Shown here in pieces: positions 51,455-60,422 of a DNA stretch of 64,000 bases (position 1 is its first letter; each line of letters starts with the position of its first letter). The stretch is taken from contig NZ_SRRU01000006.1 of the NCBI RefSeq assembly GCF_004784465.1, forward strand, positions 124,001 through 188,000. Direction: 5' to 3'. The notes beneath the pieces are model-generated. The model was not told where the DNA came from. It did no database searches and saw only the letters and a program-made list of their open reading frames with translations. The stretch comes from Streptomyces griseoluteus. GTDB lineage: Bacteria; Actinomycetota; Actinomycetes; Streptomycetales; Streptomycetaceae. The position numbers were made by a program, and so were the translations under genes.

Positions 51455-52378
51455 ATGGACCTTCGTATCTTCACCGAGCCCCAGCAGGGGGCGACCTACG
51501 ACACCTTGCTCACCGTGGCGAAGGCCACCGAGGACCTCGGGTTCGACGCCTTCTTCCGCTCGGACCACTACCTGCGCATGGGCAGCGCCAGCGGCCTGCC
51601 CGGACCGACCGACGCCTGGATCACGCTCGCCGGACTCGCCCGTGAGACCAGCCGCATCCGGCTCGGCACCCTGATGACCGCCGGTACGTTCCGGCTGCCC
51701 GGCGTGCTCGCCATCCAGGTCGCGCAGGTCGACCAGATGTCCGGCGGCCGGGTCGAACTCGGCCTCGGCGCGGGCTGGTTCGAGGAGGAGCACAAGGCGT
51801 ACGGCATCCCCTTCCCCAAGGAGAAGTTCGCCCGCCTGGAGGAGCAGCTCGAGGTCGTCACCGGTCTGTGGGCCACCGAGGCCGGCAAGACCTACGACTT
51901 CCACGGCGCCTACTACGACCTCACCGAGTCCCCCGCCCTCCCCAAGCCCACGCAGCCCAGGATCCCGGTGCTCATCGGCGGCCACGGCGCCAAGCGCACC
52001 CCGCGCCTCGCGGCCCGCTACGCCGACGAGTTCAACATCCCCTTCGCGTCCCTGGAGGACACCGAGCGCCAGTTCGGCCGGGTCCGTGCCGCCGTCGAGG
52101 AGGCCGGCCGCGCGCCCGACTCGCTCGTCTACTCCAACGCCCTGGTCGCCTGTGTGGGCCGGGACGACGCCGAGGTGGCCCGCCGCGCCGCCGTCATCGG
52201 CCGCGAGGTCGACGAGCTGAAGGCCAACGGCCTGGCCGGCACCCCGGCCGAGGTGGTCGAGAAGATCGGCCGGTTCCAGGAGGCCGGCTCCCAGCGCGTC
52301 TACCTCCAGATGCTCGACCTGGACGACCTTGACCAGCTCGAGCTGATCTCCGCCGAGGTCATGCCCCAGCTCTCCTGA
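51455..52378 (+). CDS. LLM-class F420-dependent oxidoreductase
   Basis: 307 residues from ATG 51455; ATG 51446 in the same frame is equally placed, and the GGAGG lies very close. The luciferase-like TIM barrel starts MDLRIFTEPQQGATYD, with DLGFDAFFRSDHYLRMG, SGGRVELGLGAGWFEEEH and IGGHGAKRTPRLAARYADEFNI. These are signatures of the F420-dependent group that reduces or oxidises varied substrates with coenzyme F420. The physiological substrate is not predictable. A hairpin follows the stop. Confidence 0.9.
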   Translation: MDLRIFTEPQQGATYDTLLTVAKATEDLGFDAFFRSDHYLRMGSASGLPGPTDAWITLAGLARETSRIRLGTLMTAGTFRLPGVLAIQVAQVDQMSGGRVELGLGAGWFEEEHKAYGIPFPKEKFARLEEQLEVVTGLWATEAGKTYDFHGAYYDLTESPALPKPTQPRIPVLIGGHGAKRTPRLAARYADEFNIPFASLEDTERQFGRVRAAVEEAGRAPDSLVYSNALVACVGRDDAEVARRAAVIGREVDELKANGLAGTPAEVVEKIGRFQEAGSQRVYLQMLDLDDLDQLELISAEVMPQLS

Positions 52379-52385
52379 CCCCCGC

Positions 52386-52424
52386 CGCCGGGGCCCGTCA
52401 GCCAGGAAGAGGCGGACCCCGGCG
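52386..52424 (+). terminator. Terminator after the LLM oxidoreductase gene
   Basis: CGCCGGGG (52386-52393) pairs with CCCCGGCG (52417-52424). It separates this gene from the Hen1 promoter. Confidence 0.5.
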
Positions 52425-52436
52425 CCGGAAAACCTG

Positions 52437-52465
52437 TGGTCAACGCACCCCGCGACCGCGAGACT
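52437..52465 (+). promoter_or_regulatory. Promoter of hen1-pnkp, leaderless
   Basis: TGGTCA (52437-52442), 17 bases, GAGACT (52460-52465), then 7 bases to GTG 52473, with no ribosome site. The mRNA would be leaderless. Confidence 0.4.
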
Positions 52466-52472
52466 CGGACAT

Positions 52473-53948
52473 GTGTTCCTGACGATCTCCACACGCGGCA
52501 CCGCCGCCACCCCCGCCACCGACCTCGGGTTCCTGCTGCACAAGAACCCGGGCAACGCGCAGACGTTCAGCACGTCCCACGGGACCGCGCACGTCTTCTA
52601 CCCCGAGGCGGAGGTCGGGCGCTGCACGGCCGCGCTGCTCCTGGAGGTCGATCCCATCGCGCTGATCCGGCGCGGCAAGGGCAAGGGCCGGGGCGGCGCG
52701 CCCGACGCGGCCCTCGGCCAGTACGTCAACGACCGCCCGTACGCGGCCTCTTCACTCCTCGCCGTCGCGCTCAGCACCGTCTTCTCCACCGCCCTGCGCG
52801 GGGTGTGCAAGGCGCGCCCGGAGCGCGCCGCCGCTTCGCTGCCGCTGCGCATCGAGGTGCCCGCCGTGGCCGCGAAGGGCGGCCCGGACCTGGTGCGCGC
52901 CCTGTTCGCCCCGCTGGGCTGGGACGTCACCGCCGAACCGGTCGCGCTGGACCCGCAGTTCCCCGGCTGGGGCGACTCCCGCTACGTCCGCCTGGTGCTG
53001 GAGTCGGAGCGGCTCACCCTCGCCGAGGCGCTGCGCCACCTCTACGTCCTGCTCCCGGTGCTGGACGACGCCAAGCACTACTGGGTCTCCCCGGACGAGG
53101 TCGACAAGCTGCTGCGCGCGGGTGAGGGCTGGCTGCCCGGCCACCCCGAGCACCGGCTGATCACAAACCGCTACCTCTCCCGCCGCTGGTCGCTGACCCG
53201 GCAGGCGATAGAGCGGCTGGAGCTGGTGCGCCTGGCCGAGACCGACGACAGCGAGGTCGAGGACATCGACAACGCCGTCGAGGCGGAGACCGAGGCCGAG
53301 CCCCGGCCCACCCCGCTCGCGGTCCAGCGCCGGGAGGCCATCCTCGCCGGGCTGCGCGAGACGGGCGCCGCCCGCGTGCTCGACCTCGGCTGCGGCGAGG
53401 GCCACCTCGTACGGGAGCTGCTGCGCGACGCCCGGTTCACCGAGATCACCGCCGTCGACGTGTCCGCACGCGCCCTCGCCATCGCCGCCCGCCGCCTCAA
53501 GCTGGACCGCATGGGCGAACGGCAGGCGTCCCGCGTGCGGCTGCTCCAGGGCTCGCTCACCTACACCGACAAGCGGCTCACCGGCTACGACGCGGCCGTC
53601 CTCAGCGAGGTGATCGAGCACCTGGACCTGCCCCGGCTGCCCGCGCTGGAGTACGCCGTGTTCGGCGCGGCCCGCCCGCGCAGGGTTCTGGTGACCACGC
53701 CGAACGTCGAGTACAACGTCCGCTGGGAGACCCTGCCCGCGGGGCACGTCCGGCACGGCGACCACCGCTTCGAGTGGACCCGCGCGGAGTTCGCCGTCTG
53801 GGCGGCCGCAGTCGCCGAACGGTACGGCTACACCGTCGAGTTCCGCCCGGTCGGCCCCGACGACCCGGAGGTCGGGCCGCCCACCCAGATGGCCGTCTTC
53901 CACCGCGACACCACCGAGCAGGACAAGAAGGAGGCGAAGGCCGCATGA
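52473..53948 (+). CDS. hen1: Hen1 3'-terminal RNA ribose 2'-O-methyltransferase
   Basis: 491 residues. The N-terminal half (about 1-240) is the bacterial Hen1 regulatory domain that activates Pnkp ligation (FLTISTRGTAATPATDLGFL start). After an acidic linker (about 255-285) the methyltransferase domain has RVLDLGCGEGHLVRELL (SAM) and EVIEHLDLPRLPALE, with the manganese-binding Glu/His set completed by HGDHRFEWTRAEF. Hen1 methylates the 2'-OH at the break before Pnkp seals it, so the RNA cannot be cleaved again (established for Clostridium thermocellum and Anabaena). Its stop overlaps the pnkp start. Confidence 0.95.
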   Translation: MFLTISTRGTAATPATDLGFLLHKNPGNAQTFSTSHGTAHVFYPEAEVGRCTAALLLEVDPIALIRRGKGKGRGGAPDAALGQYVNDRPYAASSLLAVALSTVFSTALRGVCKARPERAAASLPLRIEVPAVAAKGGPDLVRALFAPLGWDVTAEPVALDPQFPGWGDSRYVRLVLESERLTLAEALRHLYVLLPVLDDAKHYWVSPDEVDKLLRAGEGWLPGHPEHRLITNRYLSRRWSLTRQAIERLELVRLAETDDSEVEDIDNAVEAETEAEPRPTPLAVQRREAILAGLRETGAARVLDLGCGEGHLVRELLRDARFTEITAVDVSARALAIAARRLKLDRMGERQASRVRLLQGSLTYTDKRLTGYDAAVLSEVIEHLDLPRLPALEYAVFGAARPRRVLVTTPNVEYNVRWETLPAGHVRHGDHRFEWTRAEFAVWAAAVAERYGYTVEFRPVGPDDPEVGPPTQMAVFHRDTTEQDKKEAKAA

Positions 53949-56488
53949 GCGGGACCCCCACGGGACGGTCGCTGCCCGTCACCGACCTCTCCCTCGTCGT
54001 CCTCGTCGGCGCCACCGGCTCAGGCAAGTCGACCTTCGCCCGCAAGCACTTCGCGCCCACCGAGGTGATCTCCTCCGACTTCTGCCGGGGCCTGGTCGCC
54101 GACGACGAGAACGACCAGAGCGCGACCGGCGACGCCTTCGACGTCCTGCACTACATCGCGGGCAAGCGGCTCGCGGCGGGCCGCCGTACCGTCGTCGACG
54201 CCACCAGCGTCCAGCCGGACGCCCGGCGGCAGCTGATCGAGCTGGCCAAGAAGTACGACGTGCTGCCGATCGCCATCGTGCTGGACGTGCCCGAGGAGGT
54301 GTGCGCCGAGCGCAACGCGGCCCGGCCCGACCGCGCGGGCATGCCCCGCCGGGTCATCCAGCGGCACACGCGTGAACTACGGCGCTCGCTCAAGCACTTG
54401 GAGCGCGAGGGCTTCCGCAAGGTGCATGTGCTGCGCGGGGTCGCCGAGGTCGAGGGCGCCACGATCGTCACCGAGAAGCGGTACAACGACCTCACCCACC
54501 TCACCGGCCCCTTCGACATCATCGGCGACATCCACGGCTGCTCCGCCGAACTTGAGTCGCTGCTCGCCAAGTTGGGCTACCACGACGGAGTCCACGCCGA
54601 GGGCCGTACCGCCGTGTTCGTCGGTGACCTGGTCGACCGGGGGCCCGACAGCCCCGCCGTGCTGCGGCGCGTGATGGGCATGGTCGCGGCAGGGACCGCG
54701 CTGTGCGTGCCGGGCAACCACGAGAACAAGTTCGGCCGTTACCTCAAGGGCCGTACCGTCCAGTACACCCACGGTCTCGCCGAGACCGTGGCCCAGATGG
54801 AGGGCGAGAGCGAGGAGTTCAAGGACGAGGTGCGCCGCTTCGTCGACGGCCTGGTCAGCCACTACGTCCTCGACGGCGGCCGGCTCGTGGTCTGCCACGC
54901 CGGTCTGCCGGAGAAGTACCACGGCCGCACCTCCGGCCGGGTCCGCTCGCACGCCCTGTACGGCGAGACCACCGGCGAGACCGACGAGTTCGGGCTGCCC
55001 GTGCGCTACCCGTGGGCCGAGGACTACCGGGGCCGCGCGGCTGTGGTGTACGGCCACACCCCGGTACCGGAGGCCACCTGGCTCAACAACACGATCTGCC
55101 TCGACACCGGCGCCGTGTTCGGCGGCAAGCTGACCGCGCTGCGCTGGCCGGAACGCGAGATCGTGGACGTCCCCGCCGAGCGGACCTGGTACGAGCCGGT
55201 CCGGCCGCTGCGCGTCGACGCGCCCGGCGGCCAGGACGGACGGCCGCTGGACCTGGCCGACGTCACCGGCCGGGGCGGGGTCGAGACCCGGTACCTGGGC
55301 CGGGTCGCGGTGCGCGAGGAGAACGCGGCCGCCGCCCTGGAGGTGATGAGCCGCTTCGCCGTGGACCCCCGCCTGCTGCCGTACCTCCCGCCCACCATGG
55401 CGCCGACGCCCACCTCCCGGGAGGAGGGGTACCTGGAGCACCCGGCCGAGGCGTTCGCGCAGTACGCGCGGGACGGGGTCGGGCGGGTCGTGTGCGAGGA
55501 GAAGCACATGGGCTCGCGCGCCGTGGCCCTCGTCTGCCGGGACGCGGCGACCACCGCCAAGCGGTTCGGCGTGGGGGAGGGGCCCACGGGCGCGCTCTAC
55601 ACCCGTACCGGGCGGCCGTTCTTCGACGACGGCGCGGTGACCGAGGAGATCCTCGAACGGCTCCGCGCGGCGGTCACCGAGGCGGACCTGTGGGAGCGGC
55701 TCGACACCGACTGGCTGCTGCTGGACGCCGAGTTGATGCCGTGGTCGCTGAAGTCGCAGGGCCTGCTGCGCCGCCAGTACGCCGCCGTGGGCGCCGCCTC
55801 CGGCGCCGTGTTCCCGCCCGCGCTCGCCGCGCTGGAGGCGGCCGGGGCCCGGGGCGCCGACGTGTCCGCGCTGCTGGCCCGGCAGCGCGAACGAGCCGCC
55901 GACGCGGCCGCGTTCACCGACGCCTACCGCCGCTACTGCTGGACCACCGACGGTCTCGAAGGCGTCCGCCTCGCCCCCTTCCAGGTGCTGGCGGTACGCG
56001 GCCGCAGCCTCGCCGCGCTTCCCCACGACGAGCAGCTCGCCCTGCTGGACCGGCTGGTGGAGCACGACACCTCAGGCCTGCTCCAGACCACCCGGCGCCT
56101 GTACGTGGACACCGGTGACCCGGAGTCGGTCAGGTCGGGCATCGACTGGTGGCTGGAGATGACCGGCCGGGGCGGCGAGGGCATGGTCGTCAAGCCGCTC
56201 GGGGCGCTGGTCCGCGACGGACAGGGCCGGCCGGTGCAGCCTGGCATCAAGTGCCGGGGCCGCGAGTACCTGCGGATCATCTACGGTCCCGAGTACACGC
56301 GCCCCGACAACCTGGCCAGGCTCCGGGGGCGGTTCCTCAACCACAAGCGGTCGCTGGCGCTCCGCGAGTACGCCCTCGGTCTGGAGGCCCTGGACCGTCT
56401 CGCCGACGGTGAGCCGCTGTGGCGGGTGCACGAGGCGGTGTTCGGCGTCCTCGCGCTGGAGTCGGAGCCGGTGGACCCGCGGCTGTAG
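53945..56488 (+). CDS. pnkp: Pnkp polynucleotide kinase-phosphatase-ligase
   Basis: 847 residues, ATGA overlap with hen1. Three enzymes in order: 5'-polynucleotide kinase (Walker A GATGSGKST at 22-30), Mn-dependent 2',3'-phosphatase (GDIHGC near 194-199, GDLVDRGPDSP, GNHENKF), and an adenylyltransferase ligase domain (Lys520 in EKHMGSRAV; KPLGALV downstream). It repairs RNA cut by ribotoxins by healing and adenylating the ends; with Hen1 it forms a heterotetramer. All three active sites look intact. Together these genes are a complete RNA repair cassette. Confidence 0.97.
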   Translation: MSGTPTGRSLPVTDLSLVVLVGATGSGKSTFARKHFAPTEVISSDFCRGLVADDENDQSATGDAFDVLHYIAGKRLAAGRRTVVDATSVQPDARRQLIELAKKYDVLPIAIVLDVPEEVCAERNAARPDRAGMPRRVIQRHTRELRRSLKHLEREGFRKVHVLRGVAEVEGATIVTEKRYNDLTHLTGPFDIIGDIHGCSAELESLLAKLGYHDGVHAEGRTAVFVGDLVDRGPDSPAVLRRVMGMVAAGTALCVPGNHENKFGRYLKGRTVQYTHGLAETVAQMEGESEEFKDEVRRFVDGLVSHYVLDGGRLVVCHAGLPEKYHGRTSGRVRSHALYGETTGETDEFGLPVRYPWAEDYRGRAAVVYGHTPVPEATWLNNTICLDTGAVFGGKLTALRWPEREIVDVPAERTWYEPVRPLRVDAPGGQDGRPLDLADVTGRGGVETRYLGRVAVREENAAAALEVMSRFAVDPRLLPYLPPTMAPTPTSREEGYLEHPAEAFAQYARDGVGRVVCEEKHMGSRAVALVCRDAATTAKRFGVGEGPTGALYTRTGRPFFDDGAVTEEILERLRAAVTEADLWERLDTDWLLLDAELMPWSLKSQGLLRRQYAAVGAASGAVFPPALAALEAAGARGADVSALLARQRERAADAAAFTDAYRRYCWTTDGLEGVRLAPFQVLAVRGRSLAALPHDEQLALLDRLVEHDTSGLLQTTRRLYVDTGDPESVRSGIDWWLEMTGRGGEGMVVKPLGALVRDGQGRPVQPGIKCRGREYLRIIYGPEYTRPDNLARLRGRFLNHKRSLALREYALGLEALDRLADGEPLWRVHEAVFGVLALESEPVDPRL

Positions 56489-56502
56489 GCGGGGCGGGGG
56501 CT

Positions 56503-57393
56503 TCAGCCCACCAGCCGCAGCCGCCGCCCGCACACGCCCACCCGCACCGTCTGCCCCCAGGTGAGCTGGAGCGCGTCGGACTCGATGCCGTCGCCGAAGG
56601 CGATCAGGCGGTCGGACTCCACGGTGAGCGTCAGGGCCGCCGAGGCGGTGAGGCCGCCCCCGACCAGGCTCGTCCCGGTGGCGGGGGACGGCCACGCCTC
56701 ACGGACGAACCACAGCAGCCGGTCCTCGGTCGGCGCCGGCAGGGGCAGGGTGCCGCCCCGCTCCTGCCACACCGACCGGAGCCAGCCGGTGGCCCCGGTC
56801 CCGGTGCCCACCAGGACCCCGGAGGAAGCCTGGGCCTCGACGACACCCCTGTCGCCGTCGAGACCCAGGCGGTACCGGGCGGTCTGGTGGCCCGGCGCGC
56901 CGAGGTAGATCTCGTTCAGCGCCACCAGCCGCTGCGTGTCGTCGGTGACCGCCTCGACCATGGTCAGTTCGTCCGCCGCGCCCCCGGCCGAGGCCAGCAG
57001 GGCGGCGGCGTCACGCGGCCGGTGCCGTACCAGCACACCGGGGTTGCGTCCCGGATCGGTGTCGATGCCGATCACCGGCTGGCCGTCCAGGTACTTGGCG
57101 GCGTTCGCCACCAGCCCGTCCTGGCCCACGACGACGATCACGTCCTCGGGGGCGAACAGGAAGCGGTCCAGGTCGGCCCGCTCCAGCAGCGCCCGGCGCC
57201 AGTTCAGCGGCACGGCGGCGGTCACCTCGGCCAGGGCGCGGCGCGCGCGGCGGTGGCGTTCCGCGACCTCCTCGATGTCCCGGCCCCGCGAGGAGAGGAA
57301 GAACGCGGCCTGCCCGTGCGTACCGTGCCGGGCCACCAGTTCCTCGTACTCCGTGGTGCGGTGGACCAGCACGGCGCGCGGGGCGAGGCTCAC
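56503..57393 (-). CDS. NAD kinase-like protein
   Basis: 296 residues from GTG 57393, which overlaps the upstream stop (GTGA). The fold is that of the ATP-NAD kinase/diacylglycerol kinase superfamily: VVVGQDGLVANAAKYL takes the place of the GGDGT motif, PVIGIDTDPGRN follows, then LNEIYLG (the NE/D motif) and SSGVLVGTGTGATGW, which binds the second nucleotide. GQDG instead of GGDG and the N-terminal region VHRTTEYEELVARHG differ from housekeeping NAD kinase. It may be a diverged kinase or a nucleotide sensor. It is coupled to a coiled-coil protein. Confidence 0.75.
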   Translation of the reverse strand: MSLAPRAVLVHRTTEYEELVARHGTHGQAAFFLSSRGRDIEEVAERHRRARRALAEVTAAVPLNWRRALLERADLDRFLFAPEDVIVVVGQDGLVANAAKYLDGQPVIGIDTDPGRNPGVLVRHRPRDAAALLASAGGAADELTMVEAVTDDTQRLVALNEIYLGAPGHQTARYRLGLDGDRGVVEAQASSGVLVGTGTGATGWLRSVWQERGGTLPLPAPTEDRLLWFVREAWPSPATGTSLVGGGLTASAALTLTVESDRLIAFGDGIESDALQLTWGQTVRVGVCGRRLRLVG

Positions 57394-57833
57394 CGCGTGC
57401 CGTCCGGCGTCTCGCCGGTCAGCCGGGCGAGCAGCCCGGTCAGTACGTCGGGGGAGAGGGTCACGCTGTCGATGCGCGGCAGGTTCTCCGCGAGCCGGGC
57501 CGTGGTGAGCGCCCGCAGCGCCTCGGCGCCGCCGACACCGGCCTCGGTGTGGACCCGCAGCCACGCCGCCCGTTCCTGGGCCCGTGCCTCGCCGGTCTCG
57601 CGGGCGGCCTCGGCCTGCGCGCGGGCGAGCCGCACCGTCCGCTCGGCCTCCGCCTCGGCCAGCCGGGCCGTCCGCGTGGCCTCGGCCTCGGCCAGCTCCA
57701 CCGACCGGGCCGCCTCCGCCCGGGCGCGCACCGCGTCGGCCGCGGCCTCCTCCTCCGCCTCGCGGCGGGCGTTGGTGCCCCGCTGCTCCACCAGCCGTTC
57801 CTCCCGGCGGGCGAGCTCCTCACTTCTCGTCAC
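57390..57833 (-). CDS. Flotillin/SPFH C-terminal-like coiled-coil protein
   Basis: 147 residues from GTG 57833, placed by the promoter next to it. Almost the whole protein is an Ala/Glu/Arg-rich coiled coil (LAEAEATRTARLAEAEAERT) followed by a short helical C-terminus (ALRALTTARLAENLPRID, LTGLLARL). This is how flotillin-like SPFH proteins end; the membrane-binding SPFH domain is missing. Loss of the front half, or a stand-alone coiled coil, are both possible. It shares an operon with the NAD-kinase-like gene and is divergent from arcA. Confidence 0.65.
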   Translation of the reverse strand: MTRSEELARREERLVEQRGTNARREAEEEAAADAVRARAEAARSVELAEAEATRTARLAEAEAERTVRLARAQAEAARETGEARAQERAAWLRVHTEAGVGGAEALRALTTARLAENLPRIDSVTLSPDVLTGLLARLTGETPDGTR

Positions 57834-57837
57834 CAGG

Positions 57838-57867
57838 ACGATAAATGCCACGGCCGGTTCTCGTCAA
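57838..57867 (-). promoter_or_regulatory. Strong promoter giving a leaderless mRNA
   Basis: On the reverse strand TTGACG, 18 bases, TATCGT, then 4 bases to GTG 57833. Near-consensus HrdB promoter; it decides the start of the coiled-coil gene, since no ribosome site is present. Confidence 0.65.
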
Positions 57868-57931
57868 CCGGACGAAAAGAGGGAGTGCCGAGAGAAGAGT
57901 GAACGCGCCCCCCGGCGGCCAGGATGAAGGC

Positions 57932-59155
57932 ATGGCATTCCACGTCGACTCCGAGGCCGGGCGGCTGCGCCGGGTGATCCTGCACAGACCGGACCTCGAA
58001 CTCAAGCGCCTCACCCCCAGCAACAAGGACGCCCTGCTCTTCGACGACGTGCTGTGGGTGCGCCGGGCGCGCGCCGAGCACGACGGCTTCGCCGACGTCC
58101 TGCGCGACCGCGGAGTCGAGGTGCACCTCTTCGGCGACCTGCTCACCGAGACCCTCGCCGTTCCGGAGGCCCGCGCGCTCGTGCTGGACCGCGTCTTCGA
58201 CGAGAAGGAGTACGGCCCCCTCGCCACCGACCATCTGCGCACCGCCTTCGACGCGATGGCCCCCGGCGAGCTGGCCGAGGCGCTGGTCGGCGGCATGACC
58301 AAGCGGGAGTTCCTGGCCGGCCACCCCGAGCCGGCCTCCGTCCGCTTCCACGTCATGGAGCTGGACGACTTCCTGCTCGGTCCGCTGCCCAACCACCTCT
58401 TCACCCGCGACACCTCGGCGTGGATCTACGACGGCGTCTCCATCAACGCCATGCGCTGGCCCGCCCGGCAGCGCGAGACCGTGCACTTCGAGGCGATCTA
58501 CCGGCACCACCCCCTCTTCAAGAAGGAGGGCTTCAACATCTGGTCGCGCGGCCAGGCCGACTACCCCTCCACCATCGAGGGCGGCGACGTGCTGGTGATC
58601 GGCAACGGCGCCGTGCTGATCGGGATGAGCGAGCGCACCACCCCGCAGGCGGTCGAGATGCTCGCGCACAAGCTGTTCGCGGCGGGCTCCGCGCAGACCA
58701 TCGTGGCGCTGGACATGCCCAAGCGGCGCGCCTTCATGCACCTCGACACCGTGATGACCATGGTCGACGGCGACACCTTCACCCAGTACGCCGGGCTCGG
58801 CATGCTGCGCTCGTACACCATCGAGCCCGGTGTCGGCGAGCGCGAGCTGAAGGTCACCGACCATCCCCCGGAGCACATGCACCGGGCCATCGCCGCCGCC
58901 CTGGGCCTCGGTGAGATCCGGGTGCTCACCGCCACCCAGGACGTGCACGCCGCCGAGCGCGAGCAGTGGGACGACGGCTGCAACGTCCTCGCCGTCGAGC
59001 CGGGAGTCGTCGTCGCCTATGAGCGGAACTCCACCACCAACACCCATCTGCGCAAGCAGGGCATCGAAGTCATAGAGATCCCGGGCAGCGAGCTGGGGCG
59101 GGGGAGGGGCGGACCGCGCTGCATGAGCTGCCCGGTCGAGCGGGATCCGGTCTGA
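57932..59155 (+). CDS. arcA: Arginine deiminase
   Basis: 407 residues. It hydrolyses arginine to citrulline and ammonia, the first step of the ADI pathway. Motifs in order: LRRVILHRPDLEL, LPNHLFTRDTSAW, the EGGD substrate loop, MHLDTVMTMVDGD and the nucleophile Cys397 in RCMSCPV. The guanidinium-binding Asp/His/Glu set is complete. The ATG is preceded by AGGATGAAGG. arcB follows after 126 bases and a permease after that; no carbamate kinase (arcC) is nearby, so ATP recovery from carbamoyl phosphate needs a distant enzyme or does not happen. Confidence 0.97.
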   Translation: MAFHVDSEAGRLRRVILHRPDLELKRLTPSNKDALLFDDVLWVRRARAEHDGFADVLRDRGVEVHLFGDLLTETLAVPEARALVLDRVFDEKEYGPLATDHLRTAFDAMAPGELAEALVGGMTKREFLAGHPEPASVRFHVMELDDFLLGPLPNHLFTRDTSAWIYDGVSINAMRWPARQRETVHFEAIYRHHPLFKKEGFNIWSRGQADYPSTIEGGDVLVIGNGAVLIGMSERTTPQAVEMLAHKLFAAGSAQTIVALDMPKRRAFMHLDTVMTMVDGDTFTQYAGLGMLRSYTIEPGVGERELKVTDHPPEHMHRAIAAALGLGEIRVLTATQDVHAAEREQWDDGCNVLAVEPGVVVAYERNSTTNTHLRKQGIEVIEIPGSELGRGRGGPRCMSCPVERDPV

Positions 59156-59211
59156 GATAAGCCGCCTCACGAGCCGGGTGCCGTGTGAATCTGCGCATAA
59201 TCATGCCGCAG

Positions 59212-59229
59212 CCTGAATAGAAATGCCGA
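59212..59229. promoter_or_regulatory. Candidate ARG box upstream of arcB
   Basis: CCTGAATAGAAATGCCGA resembles the ArgR/AhrC site (TGAAT, four A/T-rich bases, AT-C). A second TGAAT is at 59186-59190. TATAGAAT near 59236-59243 is the likely -10 of arcB, so ArgR binding here could control it. Confidence 0.4.
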
Positions 59230-59281
59230 GGCTCGTATAGAATTACCGGAGTCAGTGCACCGCGTACCCCTGGAGCGCCCC

Positions 59282-60310
59282 ATGGCGACAGTCCCGACCG
59301 CCCTCAACGGCCGCCACTTCCTCAAGGAGCTGGACTTCACGGCCGAGGAGTTCCGCGGGCTGCTCGCGCTGGCCGCCGAGCTGAAGGCGGCCAAGCGGGC
59401 CAAGGCCGAGACGCGGTACCTGACCGGCCGCAACATCGCCCTGATCTTCGAGAAGACCTCGACCCGCACCCGCTGCGCCTTCGAGGTCGCCGCCGCCGAC
59501 CAGGGCGCCCACACCACCTACCTCGACCCGGCCGGCTCCCAGATCGGGCACAAGGAGTCCGTCAAGGACACCGCCCGCGTGCTGGGCCGGATGTACGACG
59601 CCATCGAGTACCGGGGGCACGGCCAGGGCGTCGTCGAGGAACTGGCCGCGTACGCGGGCGTCCCCGTCTACAACGGGCTCACCGACGAGTGGCACCCCAC
59701 CCAGATGCTCGCCGACCTGCTCACCATGACCGAGCACAGCGACAAGCCGCTGGAGAGCGTCGCCTTCGCCTACCTCGGCGACGCCCGGTACAACATGGGC
59801 AACTCCTACCTGGTCACCGGAGCCCTGCTCGGCATGGACGTCCGCGTCGTCGCCCCCCGGCTGCTCTGGCCCGACGAGACCATCGTCGCGCTGGCCCGGC
59901 GGCTCGCCGACGCCTCCGGCGCCCGCGTCACCCTCACCGAGGACGTGAAGGAGGGCGTGCGCGGCGCCGATTTCATCGCCACCGACGTCTGGGTGTCCAT
60001 GGGCGAGCCCCAGCAGGTCTGGGACGAGCGCATCGGCCTGCTCGGCCCGTACGCGGTGACCATGGACGTGCTGCGCGCCACCGGTAACCCGGACGTGCGC
60101 TTCCTGCACTGCCTGCCCGCCTTCCACGACCTCGGCACCAAGGTCGGCCGCGAGATCCATGAACGCTACGGACTGACCGAGCTGGAAGTCAGCGACGAGG
60201 TCTTCGAGTCCGAGCACTCGGTGGTCTTCGACGAGGCGGAGAACCGGATGCACACGATCAAGGCCGTGCTCGTCGCCACCCTCGGGGATACGTCACAAAC
60301 CCTTGCGTGA
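59282..60310 (+). CDS. arcB: Ornithine carbamoyltransferase, probably catabolic
   Basis: 342 residues, ATG behind GGAG. Carbamoyl phosphate site STRTRCAF, HGQ loop YRGHGQGV, DEWHPTQML ornithine helper, and HCLPAFHD with the catalytic Cys are all present. In a cluster with arcA the direction is expected to be phosphorolysis of citrulline to ornithine and carbamoyl phosphate. The anabolic enzyme (argF) normally lies in the arginine biosynthesis cluster elsewhere. Length fits the catabolic type. The 126-base gap to arcA has A/T-rich possible ARG boxes. Confidence 0.95.
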   Translation: MATVPTALNGRHFLKELDFTAEEFRGLLALAAELKAAKRAKAETRYLTGRNIALIFEKTSTRTRCAFEVAAADQGAHTTYLDPAGSQIGHKESVKDTARVLGRMYDAIEYRGHGQGVVEELAAYAGVPVYNGLTDEWHPTQMLADLLTMTEHSDKPLESVAFAYLGDARYNMGNSYLVTGALLGMDVRVVAPRLLWPDETIVALARRLADASGARVTLTEDVKEGVRGADFIATDVWVSMGEPQQVWDERIGLLGPYAVTMDVLRATGNPDVRFLHCLPAFHDLGTKVGREIHERYGLTELEVSDEVFESEHSVVFDEAENRMHTIKAVLVATLGDTSQTLA

Positions 60311-60333
60311 CCCACCTCACCTGGCCTTATCCT
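60303..60333 (+). promoter_or_regulatory. Promoter candidate of the permease gene
   Basis: TTGCGT (60303-60308), 19 bases, TATCCT (60328-60333), overlapping the end of arcB. The permease may thus be expressed separately from arcB. Confidence 0.35.
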
Positions 60334-60422
60334 GACCGACGGCCTGGCCGCCACCCCTCGTGCCGCGCCGACGCAGCGGCCTGACCGGGCCGTCCGCACC
60401 ACCAGAAACGAGCACCACCCGC

